Shown: positions 42,569-52,956, counted from the stretch's first letter. The stretch: 64,000 nucleotides of DNA from Tremella fuciformis (GCA_032768795.1 CP136491.1:1736001-1800000); one strand, 5' to 3'. Numbers and translations: made by a program. The notes: generated by a model not told the origin, from the letters alone.

Positions 42569-44509
42569 TCACAGATCGCCCATCGTTTGGATCTCTTCCT
42601 GCGTCATCTGCTTTCGCTCAAAGTCTTCGCTCTCAAGGTATTTGCTTCGCTTCGCGTTCTCGCGTTTGAGCAGTGCCGCGTAGACCGAGGCGGTGAATAT
42701 GCCAGCCACCGCACAGCCAATGAGGACGCCGTTGGCCATGTAATAATGCGGCGCATCTTTGGCAAAATCTGCATTGTTAGCTGCCAGGGCTCCGCTTCAA
42801 AGTCCGCAGAATGCACAAATGTTGGACGGTACGATTCCACCCCAGTTGGACCTGAACGTCAACGGGTCTTGAGCTAAGGATATTCCGAACTCACATTCCG
42901 ATCTCGAAGGCGACGGCAACACCTCGCTTTGTCTGCCCCGACATGTTGTTCGACAGCCATGCGATGAGATTAGGCTGGACGGCGTATGCGCCACACTGAA
43001 CAATCAGTCAAAGACATCACAGCTAGAAGCACTCACGGCCGCGAAGAATAGACCAAAATATTTGACGCCACTGGGAGAGGGCACGACTGGACGTCAACAT
43101 GTGCACTTGAACGCCGCAAGCTGTGCTGCAACTCACTATTCAATATGTAGCCGATGGCGACAAGGGCAAAGTTGCTGACGACGAAGATGTATCGCTTGTG
43201 CATCCTGTCCGCAAGGATCCCGCAAGTGACGACCCAAGCGCATGCGACAAAGTATACCGGAATAGTCAAAAGCTGAGCTTGTGGGACGTTCCATTGGCCG
43301 AAACCTGCAGGTCAGAACTTGCGTTCGGCAGCTAGGAGGACCTCGCTTACCTTTGATGATTGTCGGCATGAACAATGTGACGCCGTACAGGGAGATGATG
43401 CCAAAGAAGTGCGTAATAGTGTTGATCAGAGTCTGGTAGTTGACCAGAGCGCTTTTCACAAAACTTGCTGTTGAGTGGAAAGCGACATCGAGTAGGCAGG
43501 CTTACCCGAATGAGAAGTGCTCGGCCTCTCCGTACACGCTCGATGCAGATTTTTGCTTCCAAATGACCCAGACTTTTTCGTCTTCGGTGAGAAATTTGGC
43601 TTCATGAGGGAAGTCGACGATGATGAAGAATGCTGCTACACCGACAAGCACTGTGATGATACCCTCCCTCCTTCTCAGCGATCACAATGCGAGACGCGAG
43701 ACTCCACTTACAGGATAAATATCCACCTCCAACCCGCATAATTGCCAACACCGTTCATTTTGCCAATGGCAAACGCGAGCAGCCCACTGAAGCTGCCGGC
43801 TACTGTTGCGCTACCGAAGAACACGGCCGCTCGGGTTTGAAACATATACCTTGGGTACCAGATACCGAGGTAATAGATGACGCCGGGATAGAGACCAGCC
43901 TCGGCCAGCCCCTTTGATCAATATCTTACTCGCACCGCTGACTTGGGCCTCACCAAACAGAATCGTGCGGCGTACAATCCCTGGCGATTGGTGACGACTC
44001 CCATCAAAGTCATAACGATACCCCACACGACACAGATGGAAGCGAGCCCTAAAGTCAGATGAGGCGGTCAGGCAAGTTAGTCTCACAAAGGGAAGGTCTG
44101 AGCTTCTTCAAGACGAGATTGGCGGGAACTGACTCTCAGAACTGACATTTCAGATCGGTCGGCCCCCTCGCTCACCTTCGAAGATACAGTAGGGGATGAA
44201 ATATATGGTCAGAGCCAGGTTGTATTGCTTGTCCGTAAGACCGAGGTCTGTCGTCAAACCTTGGATTTTTGCGTTCCCGATATTGCCACGATCCATGAAC
44301 GACAACAAGTACAGAAAGGCGAGAATCGGCATGAGTCGCCAGTCGATATGCCGGTACAGCTTTGCCTCTTCTTTACCCTCGTAGATGCGCTGCGGCTGTA
44401 CCAGCGTGGCAGGAGCGTCTCTAGGCTTGTCGATCCCAAGATCTTCGGTATGGATGTCCCTCTCGGGCTTGCTCTCGAGGATTTCAACGTCTGCTTGTGC
44501 GGAGGACAT
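42569..44509 (-). CDS. MFS transporter, Dal5/anion:cation symporter family
   Basis: Multi-exon gene starting at ATG 44509. The N-terminal cytosolic part is acidic. Then come WRLMPILAFLYLLSFMDRGNIGNAKIQGL, LTDKQYNLALTIYFIPYCIFE|VPANLVLKKLRPSL, a LASICVVWGIVMTLMGVV segment and GLAEAGLYPGVIYYLGIWYPR. This run is diagnostic of the allantoate permease (Dal5) group. The last exon ends with a transmembrane helix (VLIGCAVAGIFTASVYAALL) and a charged tail with KRENAKRSKYLESEDF, stop at 42569-42571. About ten short introns break it up; not all were resolved. The group takes up organic anions such as allantoate, nicotinate, pantothenate or tartrate with protons. It is the likely importer for the cluster substrate. 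Confidence 0.85.
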
Positions 44510-45243
44510 TGTAGCGAGCTGGGGGCGGATGCTCTGTACAATGACTGGGCATCGAGATATATAATACCTTGAGGAGCCCCTCGGGCTTGTGCGGGGTACG
44601 GACGGAGAAGGAGTGGGCGACAAGAAAGCCGAGAAGAAGAGACGGCCCCGGTTTTCTAGAACGGCCCGGGGTATAGACTCTAATTGCCGGCCCACGGGTC
44701 TCAGCTGGGAACGGTGCGCTCTGCCTGAGTGGTGGCTCCTCGGCCCGCAATTTACGCCTCGAGTCGCTCAAGAGCAGACTCGTTCGCAGCCCTTCACGGC
44801 CGCTCATCTCTGGGTCTCTATACAGAATTCAGACTACGGGCCTTGCGTGGGCGCTCACACGACCGCCTCGCGGCCCTCTTTGCCATCCGATTGTACAGGT
44901 AAATGAAGTTGTAGACCGGCTCGTTTGTCCTCATCGCCGATGCACGCTACGACTTGCGAGTCTTGTGAAGAGCTCTTCTCACAGCCGCCTGGCCCAATCC
45001 ATAAGCCCTCGGGTGCTCTGTCCTTTACGTATGAGACTGAGTCTTATCATCGCCGTAAAGACAGGCGAAGGAGACATAAACCGTAACAAGGCCGTCAATG
45101 ATACAGCTTGAGTGCGACTCACCCACGCTGCGTACCAACGGAGAGAGTGGGATCGCCAATGGGGATCCATGGGACTCAATCAGAGAGTGTTGAAGAACTA
45201 CAAAGGGCGCCCGGGGCATCCTATATTGATGATGCAGGGCTCC
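44510..45243. other. Intergenic region upstream of the transporter
   Basis: About 730 bp. It marks the change from GC-rich host sequence to the lower-GC, unidentified sequence that follows. No gene was recognised. Confidence 0.45.
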
Positions 45244-46735
45244 TCAATTTAAATGGGGACCAGTTGGAGTCTCTGCTCCTGTGATGTCTGCACAACAAGT
45301 GAAAGGTGATGGAGGCAGAGAGACATACAGAGATGCATCAATGGTCATACCTTCTGGGCATTGAATGCCCATTTCCAGGCGTCTGGGTGAGGACCCTGCC
45401 ATTTGTTTGTAGGATTCTGTAGATTCTCCTTGACTGCCCTCAGCTTCCTCCATCTGAGATAGATCCACTCTTTGTTGTCAACCCTGCCCTTCCTGAACAT
45501 GGTCCCATACTTGCTCTTGCTCTGAGGGCGCTTCTTTGCTCCAGCTCTGCCTCCAGTGAGGTCCTTCTTGAGGGTAAAGAAGTACTGGACCCCTGCACTC
45601 TTCCCTGTGTCCCTGATGTGGACCGCTGTTAGAACATACTCCAAGTCCTCCTCCCTCATCTCTTGGAGATTTTCCTCACTATTGATTTCCCAGGCCTCTA
45701 GCACGCGGGCAGCTTCAGTAGGTTGGGGGACTGGCACTCCACCCAGAGAGGGAGAGATCGTGACATCTGCCTGCACAGCCTGCCTGGACAAGTCAGTGAT
45801 TGCAAGATGGAGGAAATTTGACTGACTGAGGGGCCTGAGGGCAAGTCTGCGCAGCCAATTGAAGATCAGCCGGTTGGGCTTGGGGAGCAGTGGTATTGCT
45901 CACATGTCAGCATTATCAACAATCTACAGTGAGGCTTACATTGGTGTCTTGGGAAGCTTTTCCCCAGGCAAGGCTTCAGACTGTGAGCCTTGTAAAGAGG
46001 GCTGATCATGCTGTGCTGGAATACTGAAGGGCAGTCAGTCTCTTCTCCCAGTCACTTGAAAAAAGGTGAATACTGACTGTCTGTAAAACAAGGGCAGTGG
46101 AAAATGATGAGGATCGTCCTCCCATCCAGACCCACTGGATACACTGAGCTATTGTTTCATTCTGTGCTCTGCTGCCCACTCACATCACAGGACCCTTTTT
46201 GGTGGGTGCAGGAAGGAGACAAGGAACTTGGGGCAACTTGTTTTGGTAGGAGTATGGGTGCCATGACCTGGAGTGATCAGCATGAGCAGAATGAGGACAG
46301 CTGAAAAGGGCCAACTGGCGGACTTGCTGGTGTTTCTTATGAATATCTTCACCCTTAGAGGCAGAGCCGGCAGGTTGCAAAGCAGCTATGGCCCGGGACT
46401 TGGTGGACATGGTCTGGGTGAGTCTTGCTTGCATATCAGACGTGATGGAGACAAGGGACTGGCTACTGTGTGGGTGGATCTTCTTAAAATGTTCACTTCA
46501 GGCTTACTCTTCCAAGCTTTCCACGACATTTTTGACACATCGTGGATCAAGGGTGCTGAAAGCAAGGATTTAAGGGATGGCGGCATCCTTTCTGTTGTTT
46601 TGTTGCTCCATATCCTCCTCTGCACCCCCTCTGGCTTCTCCTTGAAACACCATTGACAAGACTCAAGTTTTGGAGTTGGGAAGGCTACTTGAGCATTGAC
46701 AATGTCCTCACATGACAGGCGCGCTAGGTTGAGAT
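45244..46735. other. Lower-GC, repeat-like sequence of unknown origin
   Basis: This stretch differs in base composition from both flanks. Its right edge is interrupted by the copia element; its continuation appears in the pieces 51786-51832, 52708-52956 and 53590-53628, between LTR insertions. No terminal repeats were found for it. A remnant of an older transposon is my preferred reading. Confidence 0.4.
45345..45791 (-). CDS. Hypothetical protein in old repeat-like sequence
   Basis: A 148-codon frame with an unusual composition: acidic N-terminal half (EEDLEYVLTAVHIRD), then a basic segment (KKDLTGGRAGAKKRPQSK) and a Trp-rich end (YLRWRKLRAVKENL...WKWAF). I do not recognise it. The surrounding sequence (45.2-46.7 kb) has lower GC and different codon use from the flanking genes, so it probably belongs to an old mobile element rather than the host. 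It could be non-functional. Confidence 0.3.
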   Translation of the reverse strand: MSRQAVQADVTISPSLGGVPVPQPTEAARVLEAWEINSEENLQEMREEDLEYVLTAVHIRDTGKSAGVQYFFTLKKDLTGGRAGAKKRPQSKSKYGTMFRKGRVDNKEWIYLRWRKLRAVKENLQNPTNKWQGPHPDAWKWAFNAQKV

Positions 46736-47053
46736 CAACGGAAATAGGTAGTACGCTCACATGAGCTTGACTCAGCCTCGAGTAGCCTCGTCGAGGCACA
46801 CACATCCTCGACGAGGTTGTGCCTCAACGAGGTTCATCCTCGACGAGGCAGGGGAAGCTGCCACAACGATAACTCCGCATATAACGCCGACACCCTCGAC
46901 AACCTTGTAGAATGCCGCCGCCTGTTGCCCTCCTCATCACTCATAGCAAGTGCTGAGCGGGCAACAGGTAAGTCCGAATGCATCACTCATAGCAAGTGCT
47001 GAGCGGGCAACAGGTGACCGGAATCCCATTGCCTCAGAGCTACGATTCCGTCG
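46736..47053 (+). repeat. 5' LTR of the copia element
   Basis: 318 bp, beginning CAACGGAA and ending TTCCGTCG, so its ends are imperfect inverted repeats rather than plain TG..CA. It carries four near-identical palindromes CCTCGWCGAGG (46786, 46806, one mismatch at 46822, 46838) and a tandem copy of about 36 bp (ATCACTCATAGCAAGTGCTG... units at about 46934 and 46981). CAACAG|GTAAGT inside it looks like a strong 5' splice site. Confidence 0.9.
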
Positions 47054-47071
47054 TGGTAACGTCTCGTTCGA
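47054..47071 (+). other. Putative primer-binding site of the copia element
   Basis: Starts TGGTAACGTC directly after the 5' LTR, as expected for pairing with a tRNA 3' end (CCA). The tRNA species was not determined. Confidence 0.55.
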
Positions 47072-47150
47072 CAAGTCGCGGTAGATAGAACGCGTCAACA
47101 AACTCGTCGACCGTGCCTACGCACCGCCAGCCTCGAAGTGGTCCTCCGTC

Positions 47151-50100
47151 ATGCCATCTGTGCAGACGGTGAAAGAGGAGCGCAAGCTCAACGGGCGCGA
47201 CAACTACGCCCAGTGGGTGCGCGAGATTCGAGTCGTCCTCGGATCCGCCGGTCTCGTACCCCACATCACCAAGGACGCGTCAGCGATTCGGGCACTCGTC
47301 GAGGCTCGATATCCAGTGTCAAGTCCGGCGACAGCAGCCGAGACATCAAAGAGAGCAGTTGCTCTATACGAGCATGAGAAGGAGCAGTCCACCGCCCTCT
47401 CCACTCTCTATGGCAGTCTGACAGAGACTGTCCAAAACAAGCTTCCCTCGAACCTGATCGACTTCGAGAATCCTCAACCGAAGGGGCTCTACGATCATCT
47501 GGTCACCACATATGGGGCCGACAACGGATCTCGCCTAGCCGAATTATGGTCATCGATATTTGGCGAGACCATCCCAGAGAATGAGGACCCCGAACCTCAT
47601 CTCACAGCTATCCGGTCGCAACTGGCCGAAATCACCTCCTCCGCCATCACTTCCAAGCTCACCCTTGAGCAATTTGCCAACCAGATTGGCGCATACGCCG
47701 CCATCCGTCGCCTACCGTCCTCATACGGCCTCCTCGCATCGACCTTCTACTCAGGGACCTCGTCGAACAAGATCCACCTCGACGAGGTTATCGATAGGGT
47801 CGCCGATGAACATCGCAGACGTCAACAAAAGGGCGAGAGCGTAAACGAGATGGGGATGCTCAGCAAATCTCTGCAGAAACCGGCAAGCAAGAGATGCATC
47901 CACCATCCGGATCAGGGGAGGCACTCCACAGATGAGTGCTGGAAAGTGATTGGAGTGCCGAAGCACATCCAGGAGCAAAGGTCGGCCAGGGAAGCAGCCA
48001 AGGGAAGGAAGCAGGGAGGACAAGCGAAGAAGGCAAGAGAGCAGATGGAGTCAGAGGATGACTCATCGAGTGAGAACAAGAGAGGCTCGTCGAGGGAGAC
48101 AAAGGAGGAAGGATATTATGCGACGGAGATTGCACTACACGCCAACGACAACCTCCCATCCACCTCCATCATCATCGACAGCGGTGCCACCAGTCCATTC
48201 ATCAAGGACAAGCACCTTCTCTCACATCTCACCAAACTCGACAAGGCCGTCAAGATCCAAATTGGAGACGGATCGATTGTCGAAGCTACACACTCCGGCC
48301 GCCTCACCTTCAACAACGTATGGTACAACAACGCCCTCTACGTTCCATCATTCTCGCACAACCTCCTCTCAACACAGCGCCTCGGTCCGTATACAGGGAC
48401 ACACTGGCGCTTCTCGAAGGACTCGGCTACATTGGTCGAGAAAGGGAAGGTCATCCTCCGGGGAAAGAAACTTGGCAACCTATGGGTTGTAGACGACACA
48501 CCGGTACGCACCACCTCGCGCATTCACCGAGCACTTCAGGCAATAGAAAACACTGAAGCCGAAGACACTCGCCTCCTCACCTGGCACAAACGCCTAGGTC
48601 ACTCGAACATGAGGAAGGTGTGGGAGCTCGGGAAAGAGGGGAAGCTAGGCGCAAAGTGGACAGGGTCATTTCGGAGAGTCGAATGCATGGATTGCCTGAA
48701 AGGGAAGGCAACGCGCTCGGCATCTCTACCTAACCCTCGTCGAGCCAGCAAGCCCCTCGTCGAGGTATCAGTCGATCTATGGGGACCAGCAACCGTCCAG
48801 TCGAGAGAAGGCTTCCAATACTTCCTCACCTGCTATGACGACCACAGCAAATACGTGCAGGCCATACCACTCAAGAAGAAGTCGGATGCAGCCGAAGCAC
48901 TGCAAGACTATATCAAGTTGGCAGAGAATCAGCTTGATCGAACAGTCAAGACCATCCGCTCAGACCAAGGAGGCGAATTCACGAGCAAGGAATTCAGCCA
49001 CTGGTGCAAAAGCAAGGGAATTGAGCACACCCTCACGCCGACCGACGCACACAACCAAAACAGTCGAGTCGAGCGCGTCCATCTTACCATCCTCAATGAC
49101 ATCCGGACATGTCTTGCGGACTCGAACTTGCCAACCCAGTTCTGGGTAGATGCACTGCGGTATGTAGTCTTCACTCGGAACAGGCTGCCAGGCTCCCACG
49201 CGAAAATCCCGATAACGCTCTTCCGACCAGACCACGATATCGACCTGCAGTACCAGGGGATGCAGCCATTCGGCCATCACTGCATCTATCGAGTTGTGAA
49301 CCCCGCATCGAAGCTCGACGAGCGGGGACAATGCGGTCGACTGCTGGGGTACACAGAAGGGAGCTGGGGCTACAAGGTGCTGACCCAATCCAACAGGGTC
49401 ATCGCAAGCCGAGACGTCACATTCATCACGGGCAGGAAGACAACGCCCAGTTCAGATGAACCACGACAGATCCTGGAGCCGCCTCAACCTGGACCTCGAC
49501 GACCATCGACGAGCCTCGACGAGGATGACGATACATCCATCGAGCTGAACGAGATAGTCGAGGCAGGGGAGGAACCAGAAGAAGAGGAACAAGGGGAAGA
49601 GATGGACAACATACCTCCCCAAGCCGTACCCAGGCAAGGGAGAGGCTGGGCCAATGAGTACATTCGAGAGGATGCACCGAGCCCGGAACCGAATCCCGAC
49701 GACGGACCAGAGGATCCCGATCGTCGACTACACGAGCCCACAGCGGCCAATGCAGATGAGCCAAGACGGTCGGGGAGACTAGCAGGCCAAGAACCTAGTC
49801 ATCACCCTCTGCACGACATCGACATGGACTATAACCGAGTAGCCATAGAGCACGCGTTATCAGCCCAGTCACTCAACAACCCCCAGTCTTACGCCGAAGC
49901 TCGTCGAGCCGCAGACTGGGAGGATTGGAAATCGGCCATGGACGAGGAGATGGGAAAGATGGAGAAGTACGGAGTGTGGGAGATGGTCCCCAAGGAGAAT
50001 CACCGTACTCTTACAGGCAAATGGGTATTCACTCGCAAGATCGACGGGGACACGGGCAAAGCGAGTCAGCACAAGGCCAGATTCGTCGTGAGAGGATTTC

Positions 50101-51443
50101 AACAGGTCTCAGGACGAGATTTCGACGAACTCTTTGCTTCGGTCACCCACAAGTCATCATTCCGCCTATTCCTCTCCATCGTCAACTACCTCGACTGGGA
50201 ATGCGACCAAATAGACATCATTGGAGCATTCCTCAAGGCCAACATCGACAAGGACATCTTCATCGAGCCACCAGAAGGCAGCGACATTGCCGCCGGACAC
50301 GTCCTACACCTCCGGAAATCACTATACGGTCTCCGACAATCACCGCACTTGTTCAACAAGCGCCTCGACGAGTTCCTATGGGAGCTAGGCTTCAAACCGA
50401 CCCTAGCGGATCCATGCATCTACTCGCTGCGACAAGGACACAAGCGGTGCATGATCTCAGTCCACGTTGACGACATGCTCATAGCTGGCAACGATCGATC
50501 AACAATCGACGAGATCAAACGGAAGATCAACAAGGAACTCGAGTGCAAGGACCAAGGACCGGTTTCTTACTTCCTCGGTATCAACATCTACCGAGACAGG
50601 CCAAACAAGAAGATGTACCTGTCACAAGAGCACTACATCGAGGCAGTTCTTCAACGCTTCGGTGAACCCGGCAAAGCCTGCAAGACAATCTTGCCAGACG
50701 CAAAGCTCGTCGAGGCTACGCAAAAGGAGGTCGACGAGGCTCGAGATAAACCATTTCCAGCACTCGCCGGGTCAATCCTCTATATTGCCACGATCACCCG
50801 ACCCGACATCGCCTACGCAGCATCACTGCTCTGTCGCTTCATCAGCAAATGGTCTCTCACACACTGGAGGGCCGCAAAGCACCTGTTGAGGTACCTGCGA
50901 GGAACATCAGATCTCGCACTCACCTTTGACGCACATGCAGGGAGAAGAGCACTGCTAGGCTGGGCAGACGCAGACTGGGGTGGATGTCTCGACACACGTC
51001 GATCTACAACCGGCTACGTCTTCAATACATACGGGGGCATTGTGTCATGGAAAAGTAGGCGACAACCAACAGTCGCACTCTCGACGACACAGGCCGAACT
51101 CCTAGCATCAACAGAAGCGGGCAAAGAGGCAATATGGCTCAGGCAACTATTGAGCGACCTCGACCTAGGTATAGATGGAGCAGTGCCCATCTACAACGAC
51201 AACAATGGAGCCATTCAACTGGCCAAACATCAACACGGGTTCAAACTGAACAAAGCATTCGACATGCGAGCCCAGTGGATACGAGAGCATCAAGCTGGTG
51301 GACTGCTTGAGCTCAAATACACACCAACGGACAGCAACCGAGCCGACATCCTGACCAAGAACCTTTCGGCCGAGAAGACGAGACAGCTTCGGCAGCTACT
51401 GGGCTTGGGAAGACAAGGAGAAGCAGAGCAGCAGAGTCAATAG
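47151..51443 (+). CDS. Copia Gag-Pol polyprotein (1,430 residues, intact)
   Basis: A single frame runs from ATG 47151 to TAG 51443. Domain order is copia-type: UBN2-like Gag (about 1-240); a C-x2-H-x5-H-x4-C finger (CIHHPDQGRHSTDEC, about 247); aspartic protease (IIIDSGATSPF, about 340); integrase with HH-CC (WHKRLGHSN, CMDC, about 477-511) and DDE residues (VDLWGP, RSDQGGEF, NSRVERVH, about 540-640); reverse transcriptase with VDDML (about 1105); RNase H (WADADWGG, TTQAELLAS, YNDNNGA, about 1270 on). Integrase precedes RT, which defines Ty1/copia. Gag and Pol share one frame with no visible frameshift site. Confidence 0.95.
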   Translation: MPSVQTVKEERKLNGRDNYAQWVREIRVVLGSAGLVPHITKDASAIRALVEARYPVSSPATAAETSKRAVALYEHEKEQSTALSTLYGSLTETVQNKLPSNLIDFENPQPKGLYDHLVTTYGADNGSRLAELWSSIFGETIPENEDPEPHLTAIRSQLAEITSSAITSKLTLEQFANQIGAYAAIRRLPSSYGLLASTFYSGTSSNKIHLDEVIDRVADEHRRRQQKGESVNEMGMLSKSLQKPASKRCIHHPDQGRHSTDECWKVIGVPKHIQEQRSAREAAKGRKQGGQAKKAREQMESEDDSSSENKRGSSRETKEEGYYATEIALHANDNLPSTSIIIDSGATSPFIKDKHLLSHLTKLDKAVKIQIGDGSIVEATHSGRLTFNNVWYNNALYVPSFSHNLLSTQRLGPYTGTHWRFSKDSATLVEKGKVILRGKKLGNLWVVDDTPVRTTSRIHRALQAIENTEAEDTRLLTWHKRLGHSNMRKVWELGKEGKLGAKWTGSFRRVECMDCLKGKATRSASLPNPRRASKPLVEVSVDLWGPATVQSREGFQYFLTCYDDHSKYVQAIPLKKKSDAAEALQDYIKLAENQLDRTVKTIRSDQGGEFTSKEFSHWCKSKGIEHTLTPTDAHNQNSRVERVHLTILNDIRTCLADSNLPTQFWVDALRYVVFTRNRLPGSHAKIPITLFRPDHDIDLQYQGMQPFGHHCIYRVVNPASKLDERGQCGRLLGYTEGSWGYKVLTQSNRVIASRDVTFITGRKTTPSSDEPRQILEPPQPGPRRPSTSLDEDDDTSIELNEIVEAGEEPEEEEQGEEMDNIPPQAVPRQGRGWANEYIREDAPSPEPNPDDGPEDPDRRLHEPTAANADEPRRSGRLAGQEPSHHPLHDIDMDYNRVAIEHALSAQSLNNPQSYAEARRAADWEDWKSAMDEEMGKMEKYGVWEMVPKENHRTLTGKWVFTRKIDGDTGKASQHKARFVVRGFQQVSGRDFDELFASVTHKSSFRLFLSIVNYLDWECDQIDIIGAFLKANIDKDIFIEPPEGSDIAAGHVLHLRKSLYGLRQSPHLFNKRLDEFLWELGFKPTLADPCIYSLRQGHKRCMISVHVDDMLIAGNDRSTIDEIKRKINKELECKDQGPVSYFLGINIYRDRPNKKMYLSQEHYIEAVLQRFGEPGKACKTILPDAKLVEATQKEVDEARDKPFPALAGSILYIATITRPDIAYAASLLCRFISKWSLTHWRAAKHLLRYLRGTSDLALTFDAHAGRRALLGWADADWGGCLDTRRSTTGYVFNTYGGIVSWKSRRQPTVALSTTQAELLASTEAGKEAIWLRQLLSDLDLGIDGAVPIYNDNNGAIQLAKHQHGFKLNKAFDMRAQWIREHQAGGLLELKYTPTDSNRADILTKNLSAEKTRQLRQLLGLGRQGEAEQQSQ

Positions 51444-51453
51444 ACATGCTCGC

Positions 51454-51462
51454 GAGGGGAGG
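51454..51462 (+). other. Polypurine tract of the copia element
   Basis: A short G-rich purine stretch (GAGGGGAGG) directly before the 3' LTR, in the position that primes plus-strand DNA in LTR elements. Confidence 0.6.
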
Positions 51463-51780
51463 CAACGGAAATAGGTAGTACGCTCACATGAGCTTGACTC
51501 AGCCTCGAGTAGCCTCGTCGAGGCACACACATCCTCGACGAGGTTGTGCCTCGACGAGGTTCATCCTCGACGAGGCAGGGGAAGCTGCCACAACGATAAC
51601 TCCGCATATAACGCCGACACCCTCGACAACCTTGTAGAATGCCGCCGCCTGTTGCCCTCCTCATCACTCATAGCAAGTGCTGAGCGGGCAACAGGTAAGT
51701 CCGAATGCATCACTCATAGCAAGTGCTGAGCGGGCAACAGGTGACCGGAATCCCATTGCCTCAGAGCTACGATTCCGTCG
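51463..51780 (+). repeat. 3' LTR of the copia element
   Basis: 318 bp, one visible difference from the 5' LTR. Palindromes at 51513, 51533, 51549 and 51565 all match CCTCGWCGAGG. Confidence 0.93.
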
Positions 51781-51832
51781 GAGATGAGGGTTGTGGGCAT
51801 GCACTGATGATCATGGTGGCGTGGCTGATGTG

Positions 51833-52702
51833 TGTCATGACCAGCCAAGCCAGCAACCAGCCAAAATGGCCTGTGCGCTCCGTGCGCTCCGTGTGCGCTC
51901 CGTGTGCGCTCCGTGCGCTCCGTGTGCGCTCTTGTGCGCTCCAAGTGCGGTCCTGTGCGCCCCATGTGCGGTCCTGTGCGCCCCATGTGCGGTCATGTGC
52001 GGTCCACTGTGCGGTCCTGTGCGCTCCTCTGTGCGCACCTGTGCGCTCCCATCTGCAACTTGGATTTCTGGTCGATCGACAAGATCGACAAATATTCTCC
52101 GGCCAACCGACACAATTGACAATGGATCGACATGATCGACCAAGTGTTCCCACTCAATCGACAGAGTCGACAATGTACCACTTGGCAGTCGACATGATCG
52201 ACAATTCTTCCTAGACCTGTCATTCAGGTCAACCACTTAGGTTTGATAGCGCACGCTTCACTTATTCTACTTTCTCGTATGCTCATATTCTCGTGTTCCC
52301 GTGATCTAGGTACATCAGAGTTAGGCTTCAAGCCACCTCAGATATACGAAGGTACTCAGATATACGAAGGTACCAAACCAAGTATATACTGGATACACGC
52401 TCTTGTACCTCCACTCGCTTGATAAGCAATACTCTTTATTTAGTCCCTCCTGTAGTCATGTGAAGGGGATATAAACCCAGAGGTTTTGCCTCTGACCCCC
52501 TTCTTCTCTAGCGATGGATCTCTACTGTACTTTCCTCTACAATTAAGTCACACAGTTGGTTTCGCCCAACACTCTCGTCCTAAGGCAGACTTCTAGGCTT
52601 TGCGAGCCAGAGACTAAGCCCCCGGGCAACCTCGTTGTACCTTCGCGTACATTCTTGCCACACCGCTCTTCAGGTGTGGAACCCCCCCGTGACAGCGTGA
52701 CA
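51833..52702. mobile_element. Solo LTR, 870 bp
   Basis: Begins TGTCATGACC and ends CAGCGTGACA (TGTCA/TGACA inverted ends). The 5-bp target duplication ATGTG is present at 51828-51832 and 52703-52707. It contains a G/C-rich array of GTGCGCTCC-like units (about 51868-52047) and TCGACA-containing repeats (52070-52200). Length and ends suggest Ty3/gyps-like origin. No internal coding region remains, so it is a recombination product. Confidence 0.8.
51868..52047. repeat. Imperfect short tandem array (GTGCGCTCC-like units)
   Basis: Roughly 10- to 18-bp units alternating GTGCGCTCCGT with GTGCGGTCCT and GTGCGCCCCAT variants, inside the 870-bp solo LTR. Similar open frames on both strands are a by-product of this repetition. 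Confidence 0.8.
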
Positions 52703-52956
52703 ATGTGACAATTTTGTTTTCCACTTGCTTGCTCAGTTTGTTGGGCTCACTAAGCTATCCTGCCCTTTCCTTGCATGGTCCTCCTTTATAACGGCAAGAC
52801 TTCTTGTTTGCACTGCTCCCTTGAGGCTGTTTGCCGCTGAGGGTCCAGGCAAGGAGCCCTCCCCTATAGCAAACACCAATCTTGTGTTTGCCTTCATTGC
52901 CTCCATCACAGCATTGCTGTGTTCTGCTTGTCAATAACAGGCATCATTACACGATG

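Larger units (their letters stand above)
46736..51780 (+). mobile_element. Intact Ty1/copia LTR retrotransposon
   Basis: A 5,045-bp element with 318-bp LTRs (46736-47053 and 51463-51780) and a 5-bp target duplication GAGAT (46731-46735, 51781-51785). I see one difference between the LTRs (an A in the 5' copy and a G in the 3' copy, in CCTCRACGAGG). One open frame spans all domains. Age must be very low and activity is plausible. Confidence 0.93.

Noticed and set aside
51723..52214. Cys/Val/Arg-rich frames on both strands
   Set aside because: They are translations of the GTGCGCTCC tandem array within a solo LTR, not proteins.
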